A stretch of 64,000 nt of DNA from the NCBI GenBank assembly GCA_036971475.1, contig JBAIZL010000376.1, positions 963,501 through 1,027,500 of the forward strand, read 5' to 3'. The notes under the pieces are model-generated. The model was not told the origin of the DNA, ran no database searches, and was given only the letters and a program-made list of their open reading frames with translations. Position 1 is the stretch's first letter, and the number at the start of each line of letters is the position of its first letter. A program made the position numbers and the translations under genes. The stretch comes from Prosapia bicincta (Eukaryota; Arthropoda; Insecta; Hemiptera; Cercopidae). Below are positions 45,322 to 59,500 of this stretch, piece after piece.

Positions 45322-47048
45322 GTTTGTCGTAAGATGAAGGCATTCTGTATAGCTGACTCCAACAAAACCAATTGGTCAACTGATGAACGTCCTTGCCTGG
45401 AACCACACTGAACGTTAGTAAGAAGTTTGTTTGTTTCTAGATACCAGACAAGACGACGGTTGACCATCTTCTCCAGTAGTTTGCATAAGCAGCTGGTCAG
45501 AGAGATGGGTCTGTAACTACTGGGATTTGTTTTGTCCTTTCCTTGTTTTAGAAGAGGAATTATTGTCGCTTCTAACCATGCATCGGGAAAACCGTGCTCC
45601 TCGAATATACGGTTGTATATCCGAAGGAGAACTAGTTTTGCCGACGGTGGTAGATTTTTGATCATGGAGTATACAATATCATCCGGGCCTGGAGCTGAAT
45701 CCTTCGTTGACGAGAGAGCCGACTCTAGTTCATCGATAGAGAAATGGATATTCAAACAAGAATCTCCAGACAATCCAACAGTGAAAGGTAAGGCTTCCTG
45801 TTTACGTTTGAACACCTGGAAAGCGTCCTTGTATGCAGAAGATGAAGAATGTTTTGAAAACGATAACGCTAGCACATTGGCAATTTCCTCACAGTCCGTG
45901 GTCAAAACACCATCCGCATGCCTTAATGAAATTAATGGCATCGGAACGGAAATGCCACAAACTGATCGTAATTTCTTCCATACTGTAGATGGAGCTGTAG
46001 TTCTTGTAATAGTGCCAATGTATTGGGACCATGATTCTCGTTTACTTTGCCTAAATATTCTCCGTGCTTTCGCACGGAAGATTTTATATTTTTCCAGGTT
46101 TTCACTCGTTGGATGTCTCTTGAACTGGTTCAGAGCTTTTCTCCGTTGACGAAGGATCACAGTGCACTCATCATTCCACCACGGAACAGGTGGTCGTCGT
46201 GGTTTGGATGAGGTTTTCGGAATTGCCTTTCCGGCGGCATTCAAAACGGTTTTTGTAAATGAATTGACAATGTCATCAATGGGAGCCAAGTAATCCACGT
46301 CCAGTGATTCTAGGTCTTGTGAAAATTGTTCCCAGTTGGCTTTTTTCAGGATCCAACGGGGATGTCGAACACAACAGGGTGAGGAGTCACACAAAGAGAT
46401 CTCAATAGGAATGTGGTCGCTACTGTAAAGATCAGGCAATGCTGACCATTTTAGCCTTGTAGCCAAGGCAGGACTGCATAATGACAAGTCTACAGCTGTC
46501 CATCCACCTGTTGACGCTGCTAAATGTGTCGGAGAACCGTCATTTAGCAGGTATAAATCCAGTTCCGATCTGTTGCTTTCGATCAGATTACCTCGCGGGT
46601 TGCATTCTGGGGAACCCCATGAAACATGGTGGGCATTGAAATCGCCCACTAATAAAGACGGAGTCGGTAACTGATTTATAAGGTCTACAAGATCTCTCTG
46701 TTGCAGGTTGTCACTTGGTGGGAGGTAGACACAACAGAGAGTGAGTTTGTATGGAACAGCTGTTTGAATTGCTACTGCTTGTAAGGGAGTTATTAAGTTC
46801 AGAGAAACGGCGTCGACACAGTCACGGGCTAGAATGGCTACGCCACCTCTAGCTCGATTTTCTGTAACGAAGTCCGATCTGTAAACTGAATACTCCCTTA
46901 GATGGAAAATGTGCGATTCATGAAGATGTGTTTCCTGAATACAAATGTACAGAGGGGACACATCCCTTACAATTAATTTGAGATCCTCAATGTGACTTTT
47001 AACACCGTTAATGTTCCACTGAATCACGGATTGTTTAGGTGTGGACAT
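45322..47048 (-). pseudogene. C2 ORF2, N-terminal part (endonuclease and start of RT)
   Basis: Identical in protein to C1 ORF2 for about 575 residues (endonuclease, then RT to QNAFILRQT). It then runs across the junction into F1 ORF1 DNA and gains an unrelated short tail. It lacks catalytic FVDD and RNase H. Confidence 0.92.
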
Positions 47049-47054
47049 CGTGTT

Positions 47055-48415
47055 TTAGTGAAATGGATTCACCTGGCTCTCACTGTTATCATTGCAAATT
47101 CGCTGGCCTGGAATGTTGGACGTTCCAGGCAGAGAGTCATCTGATTCCATCACCACTATTGTAGTGGTGGAATCTGAAGAGTTTTTTGACTCAGAAGAGG
47201 AGTTTGAAATGGTCCTCTTTTGAGTCGCTTGTGGTTTTGCACCTACTTTTACAGGTGCAACTTTGTTATTATTTTTGTTATTCATATTAGGAGTAGTTTT
47301 TACGTTTTTATCACTTGTCTCTAATAGTGTTTTATTTCTTTTAATTTTCGTAGAGGTAACTGGCAATGGAGATTTTTCCGCACATTCAACATTAGTCTTT
47401 ACATTGGAAACCATGTTTTTAGTCACTAATGCTAATAACTGATTAATTTGCTCAGTTAGAAGTTCAATTTTTTTTTATTTAGCTCAACGCAGTTGGAACA
47501 CGACTTTTCAGTGGTGGTAGCTGAGGCATAAGATTTTGTTTCAAATCTAGGTTGAGTTGACTTGAACTTCTTTTTTGCTTCGTTGAAAGAGGTTTTATCC
47601 TTTGCCATTATGCTGAGGATCGCTTTCTCCTCCTTGAACTTTGGGCAGTTAAAGGAGCGAGCAGGGTGATCACCAGCACAGTTTAGGCATTTTGGAGTAC
47701 TTGTGCAAACCTTCTCTACATGGCCTTCAGATCCGCACTGTCCGCATACCTCTGGCTTGGAGCAAGATGAACTGACGTGTCCAAAACGTTGACATTTAAA
47801 GCACCGCCGTGGATTGGGAACGTAGGGCCTAACAGGAAGCCGTTGATAGCCAGCATATAAATATTCCGGGATAGATGGTTTCCCGAATGTCAGGATTAAT
47901 GATGTTGTTGGAACTCTCTGACCGTTTTCCATCCTCATAATTCGTACGACTTCTGTTACACCTTCCGATTCCAGTTCAGATTGTATTTCGTCCTCCCGGA
48001 CATACAAAAGATCTCTGCATGATATTACTCCCCTTGATGAGTTCAGGGTTTTGTGGGGGGCCACCAAAACCTTGACCTGATCAAAGAAGGAGGTCATTTT
48101 CAATAATAACTGTGACTGTTTTGAGTTACTTGTTTCTAACAGCAGTGTTCCGTTGCTTAACTTTTTTATGGAAGCGACAGGTCCTGCTGCACATCCAGTT
48201 ATAGCCTTATGGATAAGAAAAGGCGATACTTTCGAAAGATCTTTTCCTTCTTCTGAGCATGAAACAATTAAAAATTTAGGCGGTAGTTTGGGTGATGCTA
48301 CATTTATTTCTTTCCTCGTCTCAATTACTGCACTAGGCATCTTCGGAGAAACCTCACGACGCCTCTTCACATTACTCTGGTTGGTTGGTTGGTTGGACTT
48401 TTGTTGGTTATCCAT
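47055..48415 (-). pseudogene. C2 ORF1: frameshifted zinc-knuckle protein
   Basis: A duplicate of C1 ORF1 with the same T-homopolymer frameshift. Only one or two silent base differences from copy 1 are visible (for example near 47251 and 48328). Confidence 0.9.
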
Positions 48416-48647
48416 AAATTTGATTTAAGCTAACCATCGTGTCAGGCGTTACGGGCGAGACTATGAGAACGGGTACACCCATGGATCACTTTCGATCATT
48501 TCCAACCCCCGGAACTCTGGGGCCCATAGTTTCCTCCTTAGCTCGACTGGATGGGCATCAGTCGAGAACTCGTAATACTGTGCACAGGCTCCGACACCTG
48601 TGCACCGCGGACACTCCCTGACCAAGGACCGAAGTGGCTAGCGGACC

Positions 48648-49852
48648 TATATAAAACACGATACTCCTGTTGTGGTCTACCACCAGGAATTTTTATCCAT
48701 TTATAAATCTCAGCAACACAGTGAAATTATTTTCACTGATGGATCTAAACTGGACAATGGCGTTGGGTGTGCGTTTTATGCATCTGGATATACCTACACG
48801 TACGGATTGCCCTCAGCTTGCAGTGTTTTCACGGCAGAACTATTTGCTATTTTTAAAGCTTTGACCGTCATTCAATCTCAATCCTCGCATTATCTTTTGT
48901 GTTCGGATTCCAAAAGTGCTCTTCAGGCTCTTCAGGATGTTTTCTCTAGCAACCCTTTCGTTGGGGACATTTTGTGTGCTGTACACAGGCTTCAATTGAG
49001 GGGTGTGGGGGTAACTTTCTGTTGGGTTCCTGGACATTGCGGAATACTTGGAAACACAAAAGCGGATGAAGCGGCGAAGAAAGCTACAAGTTTGGTGCCT
49101 ATTACTCAACTGGTTATGGCATCTGATTATGTGTGTTTCGCGAAACATTTATTGCTCGCTGCTTGGAATGACGAGTGGCATACCGTGATTCAGATTAAGC
49201 TGAGGGAAATTAAAGATACCGTCCGTCCATGGAGGTCTTCAATTCGTTCAAAACGTAGGGAGGAAGTGGTGGTCACACGCCTTCGCGTTGGCCACTCTTT
49301 TGCAACTCATGGATATTTGATGAGTCGTGAAGATCCACCAATATGCCAATATTGCGGTGATATCTTCACAATAAAACATATTTTGGTAGATTGTGTTAGT
49401 GTAGTTAATGTTCGTGCCCTTTTTAATTTAAAAGGGAGTTTAAAGGTGGTGCTAAGGGACGATGCCTCGGCCATTGACCAAGTCATCGCTTTCTTGCACC
49501 ACTTAAAAATATTTTTTAAAATTTAATACATAAATATATATATTTTTTTAATTAAATTTATTTTCTGTTCTTGTTATTGTTATTGAGATTTATTTATTGG
49601 TAAATTGTTACCTATTATTGTTTTACATATTATTTATTTACTGTTATATTGTTCTTTGTTGTTATTTAGTTTTTAAGGATTTTTTCATTGTTATATTGTT
49701 GTTTTTTATTGTTGGTGTTTTATTTTGTTTTGTAATTTTTGTTGTATTTATTTATTTGTTTATTTATTAATTTATTTGATTTTATTTAAAACATTGCGTT
49801 CTGTGTTAGATTTTGTTTGGCGATGATAACCACAATTGGTTTTTCGCCAGGG

Positions 49853-49894
<42 letters not shown>
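48648..49894 (+). mobile_element. A1 3' end, duplicated (RNase H part, 3' UTR, hairpin, poly(A))
   Basis: A duplicate of 33068-34315. It includes the RNase H and Cys/His C-terminus (48648-49526), the T-rich 3' UTR, the terminal hairpin and a poly(A) of 42 (43 in copy 1). It has no endonuclease or RT, so it is a fragment. Confidence 0.92.
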
Positions 49895-49896
<2 letters not shown>

Positions 49897-51055
49897 CTTA
49901 CCCACAGATAACGCGAGATACATCTTCAATGTATCAGCTCTAACATTTTTATGGACACAGCAGTTAACAGGGAGTTTTGGAAATTATGTGCAAGACATAA
50001 CAGCATATGAAGGAAATAATACTCCAGGTACAGTTCAAAACATCACTACGTTTGATCATTTCTTAACAAATGACCCAGCAGCGCGAGTCCCCGAGGGAAT
50101 CGAACAATCCGCTAGATTCTTTTTAAATAGGTAGGAAGATGCAGACGTCACTGATGACTTATCATCCTTAGAATTGACAGAACTCCTACTTCATATTCTC
50201 TCTCTAATAGCTGCATTTGGATCTCGCAGATGTGTATTAATAGGTACAAACATTTATACACTCATGTATATTGCTTTGGCGAAACAGGGAAACATTACAC
50301 AGGTGAGGCTGGATATGATGAACAATGCAATCAATCAAGAGACAATGGATGTTACAGAAGAAGAAGTGATTTTATGTTACATGTGTATTAGATCTAGGAT
50401 CAATGGCAACAATGCTGAAGCTATCTTTCAAGCATTAGGAGCAGGTATAGCTCCTTTATCCCTAAGGTTACGAATTACTCTATTACAGACAGCAAAATCA
50501 GGAATGACATCCTACTGGAGTATTAGGGAAGCTTTTCATCACTATACTACATTTGATTGGGGAACGGCAGCAGGATACATATATAACGATTTCGTTAACT
50601 TTGACAGGGCGCATGATTTAGTAGGAGACAACCAATACTTCGGGTTTAGACAAGATTTATCATATGCTAAATACACCTTATATAAATCTTTAGGTTATCT
50701 GTGTATGCACTTGCTTATGAAAAACAATGGAGCAGATTTTGGATCTCTTAAGAATTACAGAGGGCTAACCAAGACTCCTGATAGAAAAGCAGAATTAGAT
50801 GCTATGATTGCAGAATACAATCCGGACGTTGAAGTTGTTGATCAGGATGTGGTTGCAGGATGGATAGAAAGGTGGAGCTTTGCTAACGTCATGGCAGGAG
50901 AGGAAGGTAATATAGACCCTCATGAAAATGAGGAATCAGATGAGGAAGAGGCTGATGATGATGGAGGCGACGATGATGACCCTCAACCACCTGGAGGTCC
51001 AGGTCACGGCGAGGGAGGAGGAGCAGGAGGTGGAAACATCCCTGGCAGAGGAGGA
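49895..51055 (+). pseudogene. Endogenous viral nucleoprotein, central piece (copy 2)
   Basis: A duplicate of 34316-35467 with the same premature TAG. The encoded main segment is 308 codons against 305: a 9-bp insertion near 51020 adds three Gly/Ala residues in the glycine-rich tail. No other amino-acid change is evident. The open frame is retained in both copies, but this says little given the recent duplication. Confidence 0.6.
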
Positions 51056-51214
51056 TTTTTTTTTCCAGGCGAAAAACCTATTGAGGTTATCATCGCCTAA
51101 CTAAGGTTTGTTAATAATAAATATTAAAATATTACATAAATAAGACTAAACAAAATAGATGTTTAAAACTAATTGTAATTATCTAAAACTAAAGAACCTA
51201 AAATTATACAAAAT

Positions 51215-54200
51215 TTAAATATTATTAAATAGATTAAGATGGCGTGGGAAAGCGAGGACACGGTTGATAGCCGTGACATCGTCTCTTAAAACCACCTTTA
51301 AACTACCTCGAAGATCGTAACGTATATACAAATTTGTCAACTCATTACAATCAAGCAGGATATGCTTGATTGTAATATTATTTCTACAAAACGGACATAG
51401 TGGTGGATCCTCATGTCGCATCAACCATCCATGCGTTAACAAAGAGTGGCCGATGCGAAGTCGAGTAACCACCACTTCCTCCCTACGATTCGAACGAACA
51501 GATGTCCTCCATGGTCGGACGGTATTTTTGATATCCCTCAGCTTGTTTCTATTTACATTTTGCCATTCTTCGTTCCAAACAGAGAATAGTGTAGATTTAA
51601 CTTTGCATACAAAATCTGATGCCATCACACGTTGTGTCGATGGCAACATACCTGTAGCTAATTTTGCACCTTCATCTGCTTTAGTGTTTCCGAATATTCC
51701 ACAGTGACCAGGCACCCAGAGAAATGACACCTCAACACCTCGTAATTGGAGCCTGTGTATAGAGCACAAGATGTCTCCAACTAAAGGGTTCTTAGTGTAC
51801 ATTTCCTGAATAGCCTGGAGAGCACTTTTGGAATCACAACACACAAGATATTTAGATTTTGCAGACGGAATTGATCTTAAAGCTTGGAAAATTGCATAAA
51901 GTTCTGCAGTAAAAACGCTACAGGCTGAGGGCAATCCATAAGTGAAAGTTTGTCCTTCCATATAAAATGCACAACCTATCCCATTATCCAGTTTTGAACC
52001 GTCTGTGAATATAGTCACAGTGTGTGGGTGAGTTTGTTGAATCTGCAAAAACTCCTGACGATAAATAACGTCAGGAGTATTGTGTTTTAGGTACATGGAC
52101 AATGAGAAGTCACATTTTGGCTTTTGTATTGTCCATGGAGGGATGTAGCATGATGTTCGTTCGAATATAGGTGGATGTTCTAAATTTAGATTATTAAAAA
52201 TGCGCAACGTTCTTATTCCGAAGGGAGCAGTTGAACGTTGACGCACATTGTAACGATCTTCGAGGTGGTTATCAAAAACTTCTTTGAATGCCGGATGTTT
52301 AGGTTTACTTCGAAGACCAGTGTAATAAGAAATTTGTAGCATTTGACGTCGCATAGAGAGAGATGGTTCTCCAGCTTCAACTAGAAGGCTGGAGATTGGG
52401 CTTGATCTAAAAGCACCAGTAGAAAGTCTAAGACCAGCGTGATGTATTGAATCCAGGAGTTTCAGAACCGTAGGTCGAGCAGATGAATAGGCTATACAGC
52501 CGTAATCTATGCGCGATCTTACAACGGCGCGATAGAAACGGAGCATACAGGTTCTGTCTGCTCCCCAATTTGTACCACTTAGAACTCTCAACATATCCAA
52601 TATCTTGCTGCACCGGGTCCTCAAATCACGCACATGCGGATTCCACGAAAGTCTTTTATCCAATAAAAGACCCAAAAATCTCACATTATCCGCGGTTTGA
52701 AGCCGCGTACCATCAAGATAAAGAATAGGTTCCTGGTGTTGCCTGCGACGACTAAATGCTATACACTGGGTCTTCGAAGCCGAAAACTTGAAGGCCGTAG
52801 ATTTGGTCCACTCTTGCAATTTATTAATTACTAATTGTAAGGATCTTTCCGCTGTTGCCATACTTCTAGCAGCCATATATATACAAAAATCGTCTACAAA
52901 CAGGGAACAGTGGACCGGTGACTGTACGTTTGAGGTGACGCTGTTAATGGCAACAGCAAACAGCGTCACACTCAAAACGCCACCCTGTGGTACACCATTC
53001 TCTAGTTGCAACGATCAGAATATATCCCTCCTAGACGTACACGGAAAGTCCTGTTATTCAAATAATTTTTTATAAAAGCAAGAATGTTACCTTGTATACC
53101 CCATGATTTCAATATGTTCAAAATTCCTCTTCTCCATGCCATGTCATATGCCTTCTCAAGGTCAAAGAAAACAGCTACCAGTGTTTGTCGTAAGATGAAG
53201 GCATTCTGTATAGCTGACTCCAACAAAACCAATTGGTCAACTGATGAACGTCCTTGTCTGGAACCACACTGAACGTTAGAAAGAAGTTTGTTTGTTTCTA
53301 GATACCAGACAAGACGACGGTTGACCATCTTCTCCAGTAGTTTGCATAGGCAGCTGGTCAGCGAGATGGGTCTGTAACTACTGGGATTAGTTTTGTCCTT
53401 TCCTTGTTTTAGAAGAGGAATTATTGTCGCTTCTAACCATGCATCGGGAAAACCGTGCTCCTCGAATATACGGTTGTATATCCGAAGGAGAACTACCTTC
53501 GCCGAAGGTGGTAGATTTTTAATCATGGAGTATACAATATCATCCGGGCCTGGAGCAGAATCCTTCGTTGACGAGAGAGCTGACTCTAGTTCGTCGATAG
53601 AGAAATGGTTATTTAAACAAGAATCTCCAGACACTCCAACGGTGAAAGGTAAGGCTTCCTGTTTACGTTTGTACATCTGGAAAGCGTCCTTGTATGCAGG
53701 AGATGAAGAATGTTTTGAAAACGATAACGCTAGCACATTGGCAATTTCCTCACAGTCCGTGGTCATAACTCCATCCGGATGCCTTAATGAAATTAATGGC
53801 ATCGGAACGGAAATGCCACAGACTGATCGTAATTTCTTCCATACTGTAGATGGAGCTGTAGTTCTTGTAATTGTGCCAATGTACTGCGACCATGATTCTC
53901 GTTTACTTTGCCTAAATATTCTCCGTGCTTTCGCACGGAAGATTTTATATTTTTCCAGGTTTTCACTTGTTGGATGTCTCTTGAACTGCTTCAAAGCTTT
54001 TCTCCGTTGACGAAGGATCACAGTGCACTCATCATTCCACCACGGAATAGGATTCGTCGTGGTTTGGATGAGGTTTTCGGAATTGCCTTTCCGGCGGCAT
54101 TCAAAACGGTTTTTGTAAACGAATTGACAATGTCATCAATGGGAGCCAAGTAATCCACGTCCAGTGATTCTAGATCTTGTGAAAATTGTTCCCAGTTGGC

Positions 54201-54908
54201 TTTTTTCAGGATCCAACGGGGATGTCGAACACAACAGGGTGAGGAGTCACACAAAGAGATCTCAATAGGAATGTGGTCGCTACTGTAAAGATCAGGCAAT
54301 GCTGACCATTTTAGCCTTGTAGCCAAGACAGGACTGCATAATGACAAGTCTACAGCTGTCCATCCACCTGTTGACGCTGCTAAATGTGTCTGAGAACCGT
54401 CATTTAGCAGGTATAAATCCAGTTCCGATCTGATGCTTTCGATCAGATTACCTCGCGGGTTGCATTCTGGGGAACCCCATGAAACATGGTGGGCATTGAA
54501 ATCGCCCACTAATAAAAACGGAGGCGGCAACTGATTCATAAGGTCTACAAGATCTCTCTGTTGCAGGTTGTCACTTGGTGGGAGGTAGACACAACAGAGA
54601 GTGAGTTTGTATGGAACAGCTGTTTGAATTGCTACTGCTTGTAAGGGAGTTATTAAGTTCAGAGAAACGGCGTCGACACAGTCACGGGCTAGAATGGCTA
54701 CGCCACCTCTAGCTCGATTTTCTGTAACGAAGTCTGATCTGTAAACTGAATACTCCCTTAGATGGAAATTGTGCGATTCATGAAGATGTGTCTCCTGAAT
54801 ACAAATGTACATAGGGGACACATCCCTTACAATTAATTTGAGATCCTCAATGTGACTTCTAACACCGTTAATGTTCCACTGAATCACGGTTTGTTTAGGT
54901 GTGGACAT
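51215..54908 (-). pseudogene. E2 ORF2 with the same two frameshifts
   Basis: Differs from E1 ORF2 by a few bases: for example Leu to Pro near the C-terminus (51244), and Leu where E1 has Trp in the endonuclease (AVDLSLCS, about 54346). D1 also has Leu there, so the Trp is an E1-specific change after duplication. Confidence 0.9.
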
Positions 54909-54914
54909 TGTATT

Positions 54915-56052
54915 TTAGTGAAATGGATTCACCTGGCTCTCACTGCCGTCATTGACAATTTGTTGGCCTGGAATGTTGGACGTTCCAGGCAAAGAGTCAT
55001 CAGAATCCATCACCACTATTGTAGTGGTGGAATCTGAGGAATTTTTTGACTCAGAAGGGGAGTTAGAAATGGTCCTCTTTTGAGTCGCTTTTAATTTTGC
55101 ACCCACTTTCACAGGTGCAGTTTTGTTGTTATTGTTATTTTTATTATTATTATTATTATTAGTTGGAATAGGTTTCACACTTGTCTCTAATAGTGTCTTG
55201 CTTCTAACTCTACCAGAGGTATCTGGCAATGGAGATTTCTTCGCACATTCAACATTATTATTTAAGTTGGAAACAGAATTTTTCGTCACCAAAGCTAATA
55301 GCTGGCTAACTTGCTCCGTGAGAAGTTCAATTTTCTTGTTTAGCTCAACGCAGTTGGAACACGACTTCTCAGTGGTGATAGCTGAGGCATAAGATTTCGT
55401 TTCAAGTGTAGGTTGAGTTGACTTGAACTTCTTTTTCGCTTCGTGGAAAGATGTTTTGTCCTTTGCCATTATGCTGAGGATCGCTTTCTCCTCCTTGAAC
55501 TTTGGGCAGTTAAAGGAGCGAGCAGGGTGATCACCAGCACAGTTTGGGCATTTCGGAGCACTTGTGAAAACCTTATCAGTATGGCCTTCAGATGCACACT
55601 GTCCGCATACCTCTGGCTTGGAGCAAGAAGAACTTACGTGTCCAAAACGTTGGCATTTAAAGCACCGGCGTGGATTGGGAATGTAGGGCCTAACAGAAAG
55701 TCGTTGATAGCCAGCATATAAATATTCCGGGATAGATGGTTTCCCGAATGTCAGTATAATTGATGTTGTTGGAACTCTCTGACAGTTTTCCATCCTCATA
55801 ATTCGTACGACATCTGTTACACCTTCTGATACCAGTTCTGATTTGATTTCGTCCTCACGGACATACAACAGATCCCTGCATGATATTACTCCCTTTGATG
55901 AGTTCAAGGTTTTGTGGGGAGCCACCGAAACCTTGACCTGATCAAAGAAGGAGGTCATTTTTAATAATAGCTGTGACTGCTTTGAATTGCTTGTTTCCAA
56001 CAGCAGTGTTCCGTTCCGTAACTTCCTTATGGAAGAGACGGGTCCTGCTGCA
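54915..56052 (-). pseudogene. E2 ORF1, 5'-truncated
   Basis: Same protein as E1 ORF1, including the Cys-to-Phe change in the second zinc knuckle. Confidence 0.9.
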
Positions 56053-56164
56053 CAGAGGAGGAGAAGGAGGAGAGGGCGGAGGAGGGGGTGGAGCTGGTGG
56101 TGGTCCTCATGGAGGAGGTGGGGGAGGAGGAAGAGGGGTGGTCCAGCAGGTGGACAAGGAAGCA
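56053..56164 (+). pseudogene. Endogenous viral nucleoprotein, glycine-rich tail piece (copy 2)
   Basis: A duplicate of 40465-40576. Its final 16 bases (56149-56164) are the true left TSD partner of 62157-62172 across the complete F2. Confidence 0.7.
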
Positions 56165-56556
56165 TTTTTTTTTTTTTTTTCCTGGCGAAAAACCAATTGT
56201 GGTTATCATCGCCAAACAAAATCTAACACAGCACGCAATGTTTTAAATAAAATCAAATAAATTAATAAATAAACAAATAAATAAATACAACAAAAATTAC
56301 AAAACAAAATAAAACACCAACAATAAAAAAAAAACAATATAACAATGAAAAAATCCTTAAAAACTAAATAACAAAATAACAACAAAGAACAATATAACAG
56401 TAAATAAATAATATGCAAAACAATAATAGGTAACAATTTACCAATAAATAAATCTCAATAACAATAACAAGAACAGAAAATAAATTTAATTAAAATAAAA
56501 GAAACACAGAGAATTATATGTATAAATAAAATTTAAAAAATATATATATTCATGTA

Positions 56557-59500
56557 TTAAATTTTAAAAAATATTTTCAAGTGGTGCAAGAAAGCGATGA
56601 CTCGGTCAATGGCCGAGGCATCGTCCCTTAGCACCACCTTTAAACTCCCTTTTAAATTAAAAAGGGCACGAACATTACCTACACTAACACAATCTACCAA
56701 AATATGTTTTATTGTGAAGATACCCCCGCAGTATTGGCATATTGGTGGATCTTCACGACGCATCAAATATCCATGAGTTGCAAAAGAGTGGCCAACGCGA
56801 AGGCGTGTAACCACCACTTCCTCCCTACGTTTTGAACGAATTGAAGACCTCCATGGACGGACGGTATCTTTAATTTCCCTCAGCTTATTCTGAATCACGG
56901 TATGCCACTCGTCATTCCAAGCAGCGAGCAATAAATGTTTCGCGAAACACACATAATCAGATGCCATAACCAGTTGAGTAATAGGCACCAAACTTGTAGC
57001 TTTCTTCGCCGCTTCATCCGCTTTTGTGTTTCCAAGTATTCCGCAATGTCCAGGAACCCAACAGAAAGTTACCCCCACACCCCTCAATTGAAGCCTGTGT
57101 ACAGCACACAAAATGTCCCCAACTAAAGGGTTGCTAGAGAAAACATCCTGAAGAGCCTGAAGAGCACTTTTGGAATCCGAACACAAAAGATAATGCGAGG
57201 ATCGAGATTGAATGACGGTCAAAGCTTTAAAAATAGCAAATAGTTCTGCCGTGAAAACACTGCAAGCTGAGGGCAATCCGTACGTGTAGGTACATCCAGA
57301 TGCATAAAACGCACACCCAACGCCATTGTCCAGTTTAGATCCATCAGTGAAAATAATTTCACTGTGTTGCTGAGATTTATAAATGGATAAAAATTCCTGA
57401 TGGTAGACCACAACAGGAGTATCGTGTTTTATATAACTGGACAATGAGAAATCGAAGTGCGGCGTTTTTATTATCCATGGAGGTAGATAGCACATTTGTC
57501 GTTCAAACATAGTTGGAAGTTGCAACTCAAGGTCATCCAATATTCTTAACGTTCGTATGCCAAATGGAGCGGTCGAACGTTGACGTGTATTGTACACTTG
57601 ATTTAGCGTATTATTAAAGACTCTTTCAAATGCCGGGTGGTTGGGTTTGCTTCGAAGAACAGAAACGTAAGATATTTGTAGTATCTGACGTCGTCTAGAA
57701 AGGGTAGGTTCCCCAGCTTCGACAAGAAGACTAGGGATTGGGCTAGTTCTAAATGCACCAGTAGCCAGTCTAAGTCCAGAGTGGTGGATGGTATCAAGAG
57801 TTTTCAGAACTGTAGGTCGTGCAGATGAGTAGACTTGACAACCATAATCTATGCGGGATCTAACGGCTGCGCGATAAAATCGAAGCATACTAGTTCTGTC
57901 TGCTCCCCAATTCGTACCACTAAGGACTCTTAACATATCCAATTTCTTGCTGCATCTCACCTTCAAATCACGAACATGTGGACTCCATGAGAGTCTTTTA
58001 TCAAATAAAAGACCCAAAAATCGAACACTATCCGTGGTTTGAAGCTGAACCCCGTCAAGATAAAGGATCGGCTCCTGGTGTTGCCTACGACGACTAAATG
58101 CAACACATTGAGTCTTCGAAGCAGAGAATTTGAAACCTGTAGATTTAGACCATTCCTCTAACCTGTATATTGCTAACTGCAAAGATCTTTCCGCAGTTGC
58201 CATACTACGAGCAGGCACATATATACAAAAGTCATCCACAAAAAGGGAACAGTGTACCGGAGATCGTATATTACTGGTGGTACTATTTATTGCAACGGCA
58301 AACAGCGTGACGCTCAGCACGCTGCCCTGCGGTACACCATTCTCCTGTGTATAGCTGTTTGAATACGTGCCTCCAAGTCGAACGCGGAAAGATCTATTAG
58401 AAAGAAAGTTAGCGATGAATGCTAGGATATTCCCTTGTATACCCCATGATTTCAGAGTGTTCAGAATTCCTCTTTTCGATGCCATATCATATGCCTTTTC
58501 AAGGTCAAAGAAAATCGCAACGAGCGTTTGACGCAAGAGAAAGGCATCTTGAATAGCGGATTCTAACAAAACCAATTGGTCAATTGATGAGCGTCCTCGT
58601 CTGAAACCACATTGTTCGTTGCTAAGAAGGTTGTTGGTTTCTAGGTACCAGACAAGACGGCGGTTGACCATCTTCTCCAGTAGTTTGCACAAGATGCTTG
58701 TAAGTGATATAGGCCTGTAACTACTGGGGTTGGTTTTGTCCTTACCTGGCTTCAAAAGAGGAATTACAGTCGATTCTAACCATGCATCGGGGAAAGAGCG
58801 CTCCTCGAATAAACGATTGTATACTCGAAGGAGGACAAGTTTCGCCGATGATGGTAGATGTTTTAGCATGGAGTACACAATGGAATCTGGACCTGGTGCA
58901 GAATCCTTCGTTGACGCAAGAGCTGACTCCAATTCCCCTATAGAGAAAGGGGTGTTTAAAGTAGAGTCCTCAGACAACCCAACGGTAAACGGTATTGCTT
59001 CTTCCTTCAGTTTATACATCTGGAACAATCTATCAAAGCAGAAAAGTTAGAAAAAGATGTTCCAAGTACATTAGCAATGTCATCACTGTTTGTGATTAAT
59101 CTCCCATCTGGTTGCTTCAGCGCAATGGCTGGAAACGGAATGGAAGTACCACAAACTGATCTTAGTTTCCTCCACACTGTGGAGGACGGAGTTGTTCGTC
59201 TAATTGTGCTAATGTACTGTTCCCAAGAGTTCTTTCTACTCAGCCTAAATATCCTCCGTGCTTTCGCACGGAGTATTTTATATTCCTGAACGTTTCCATT
59301 CGTTGGGTGTCGTTTAAATCTCCTAAGAGCTCTTCGTCGTAAACGGAGGATTTCTGTGCATTCATCGTTCCACCACGGCACAGGCGGTCGGCGTGGATGC
59401 GCAGAGGTTTTCGGAATGGTCTTTTCAGCGGCATTTAAAATTGCTTTTGTAAAATTTTCTATATTTTCATCAATGGGTGTCAGATAATCCATGTCAAGTG

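Larger units (their letters stand above)
45322..48647 (-). mobile_element. Retrotransposon C2, duplicated fragment of C1
   Basis: A duplicate of C1 from mid-ORF2 to the truncated leader. It lacks the 3' half and D1, since the duplication starts upstream (in element sense) of D1's site. Confidence 0.92.
51056..56052 (-). mobile_element. Retrotransposon E2, duplicate of E1
   Basis: A duplicate of 35468-40464 with the same 9-nt poly(A), 5' truncation and flanking 10-bp repeats (51046-51055 and 56053-56062). Confidence 0.92.
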
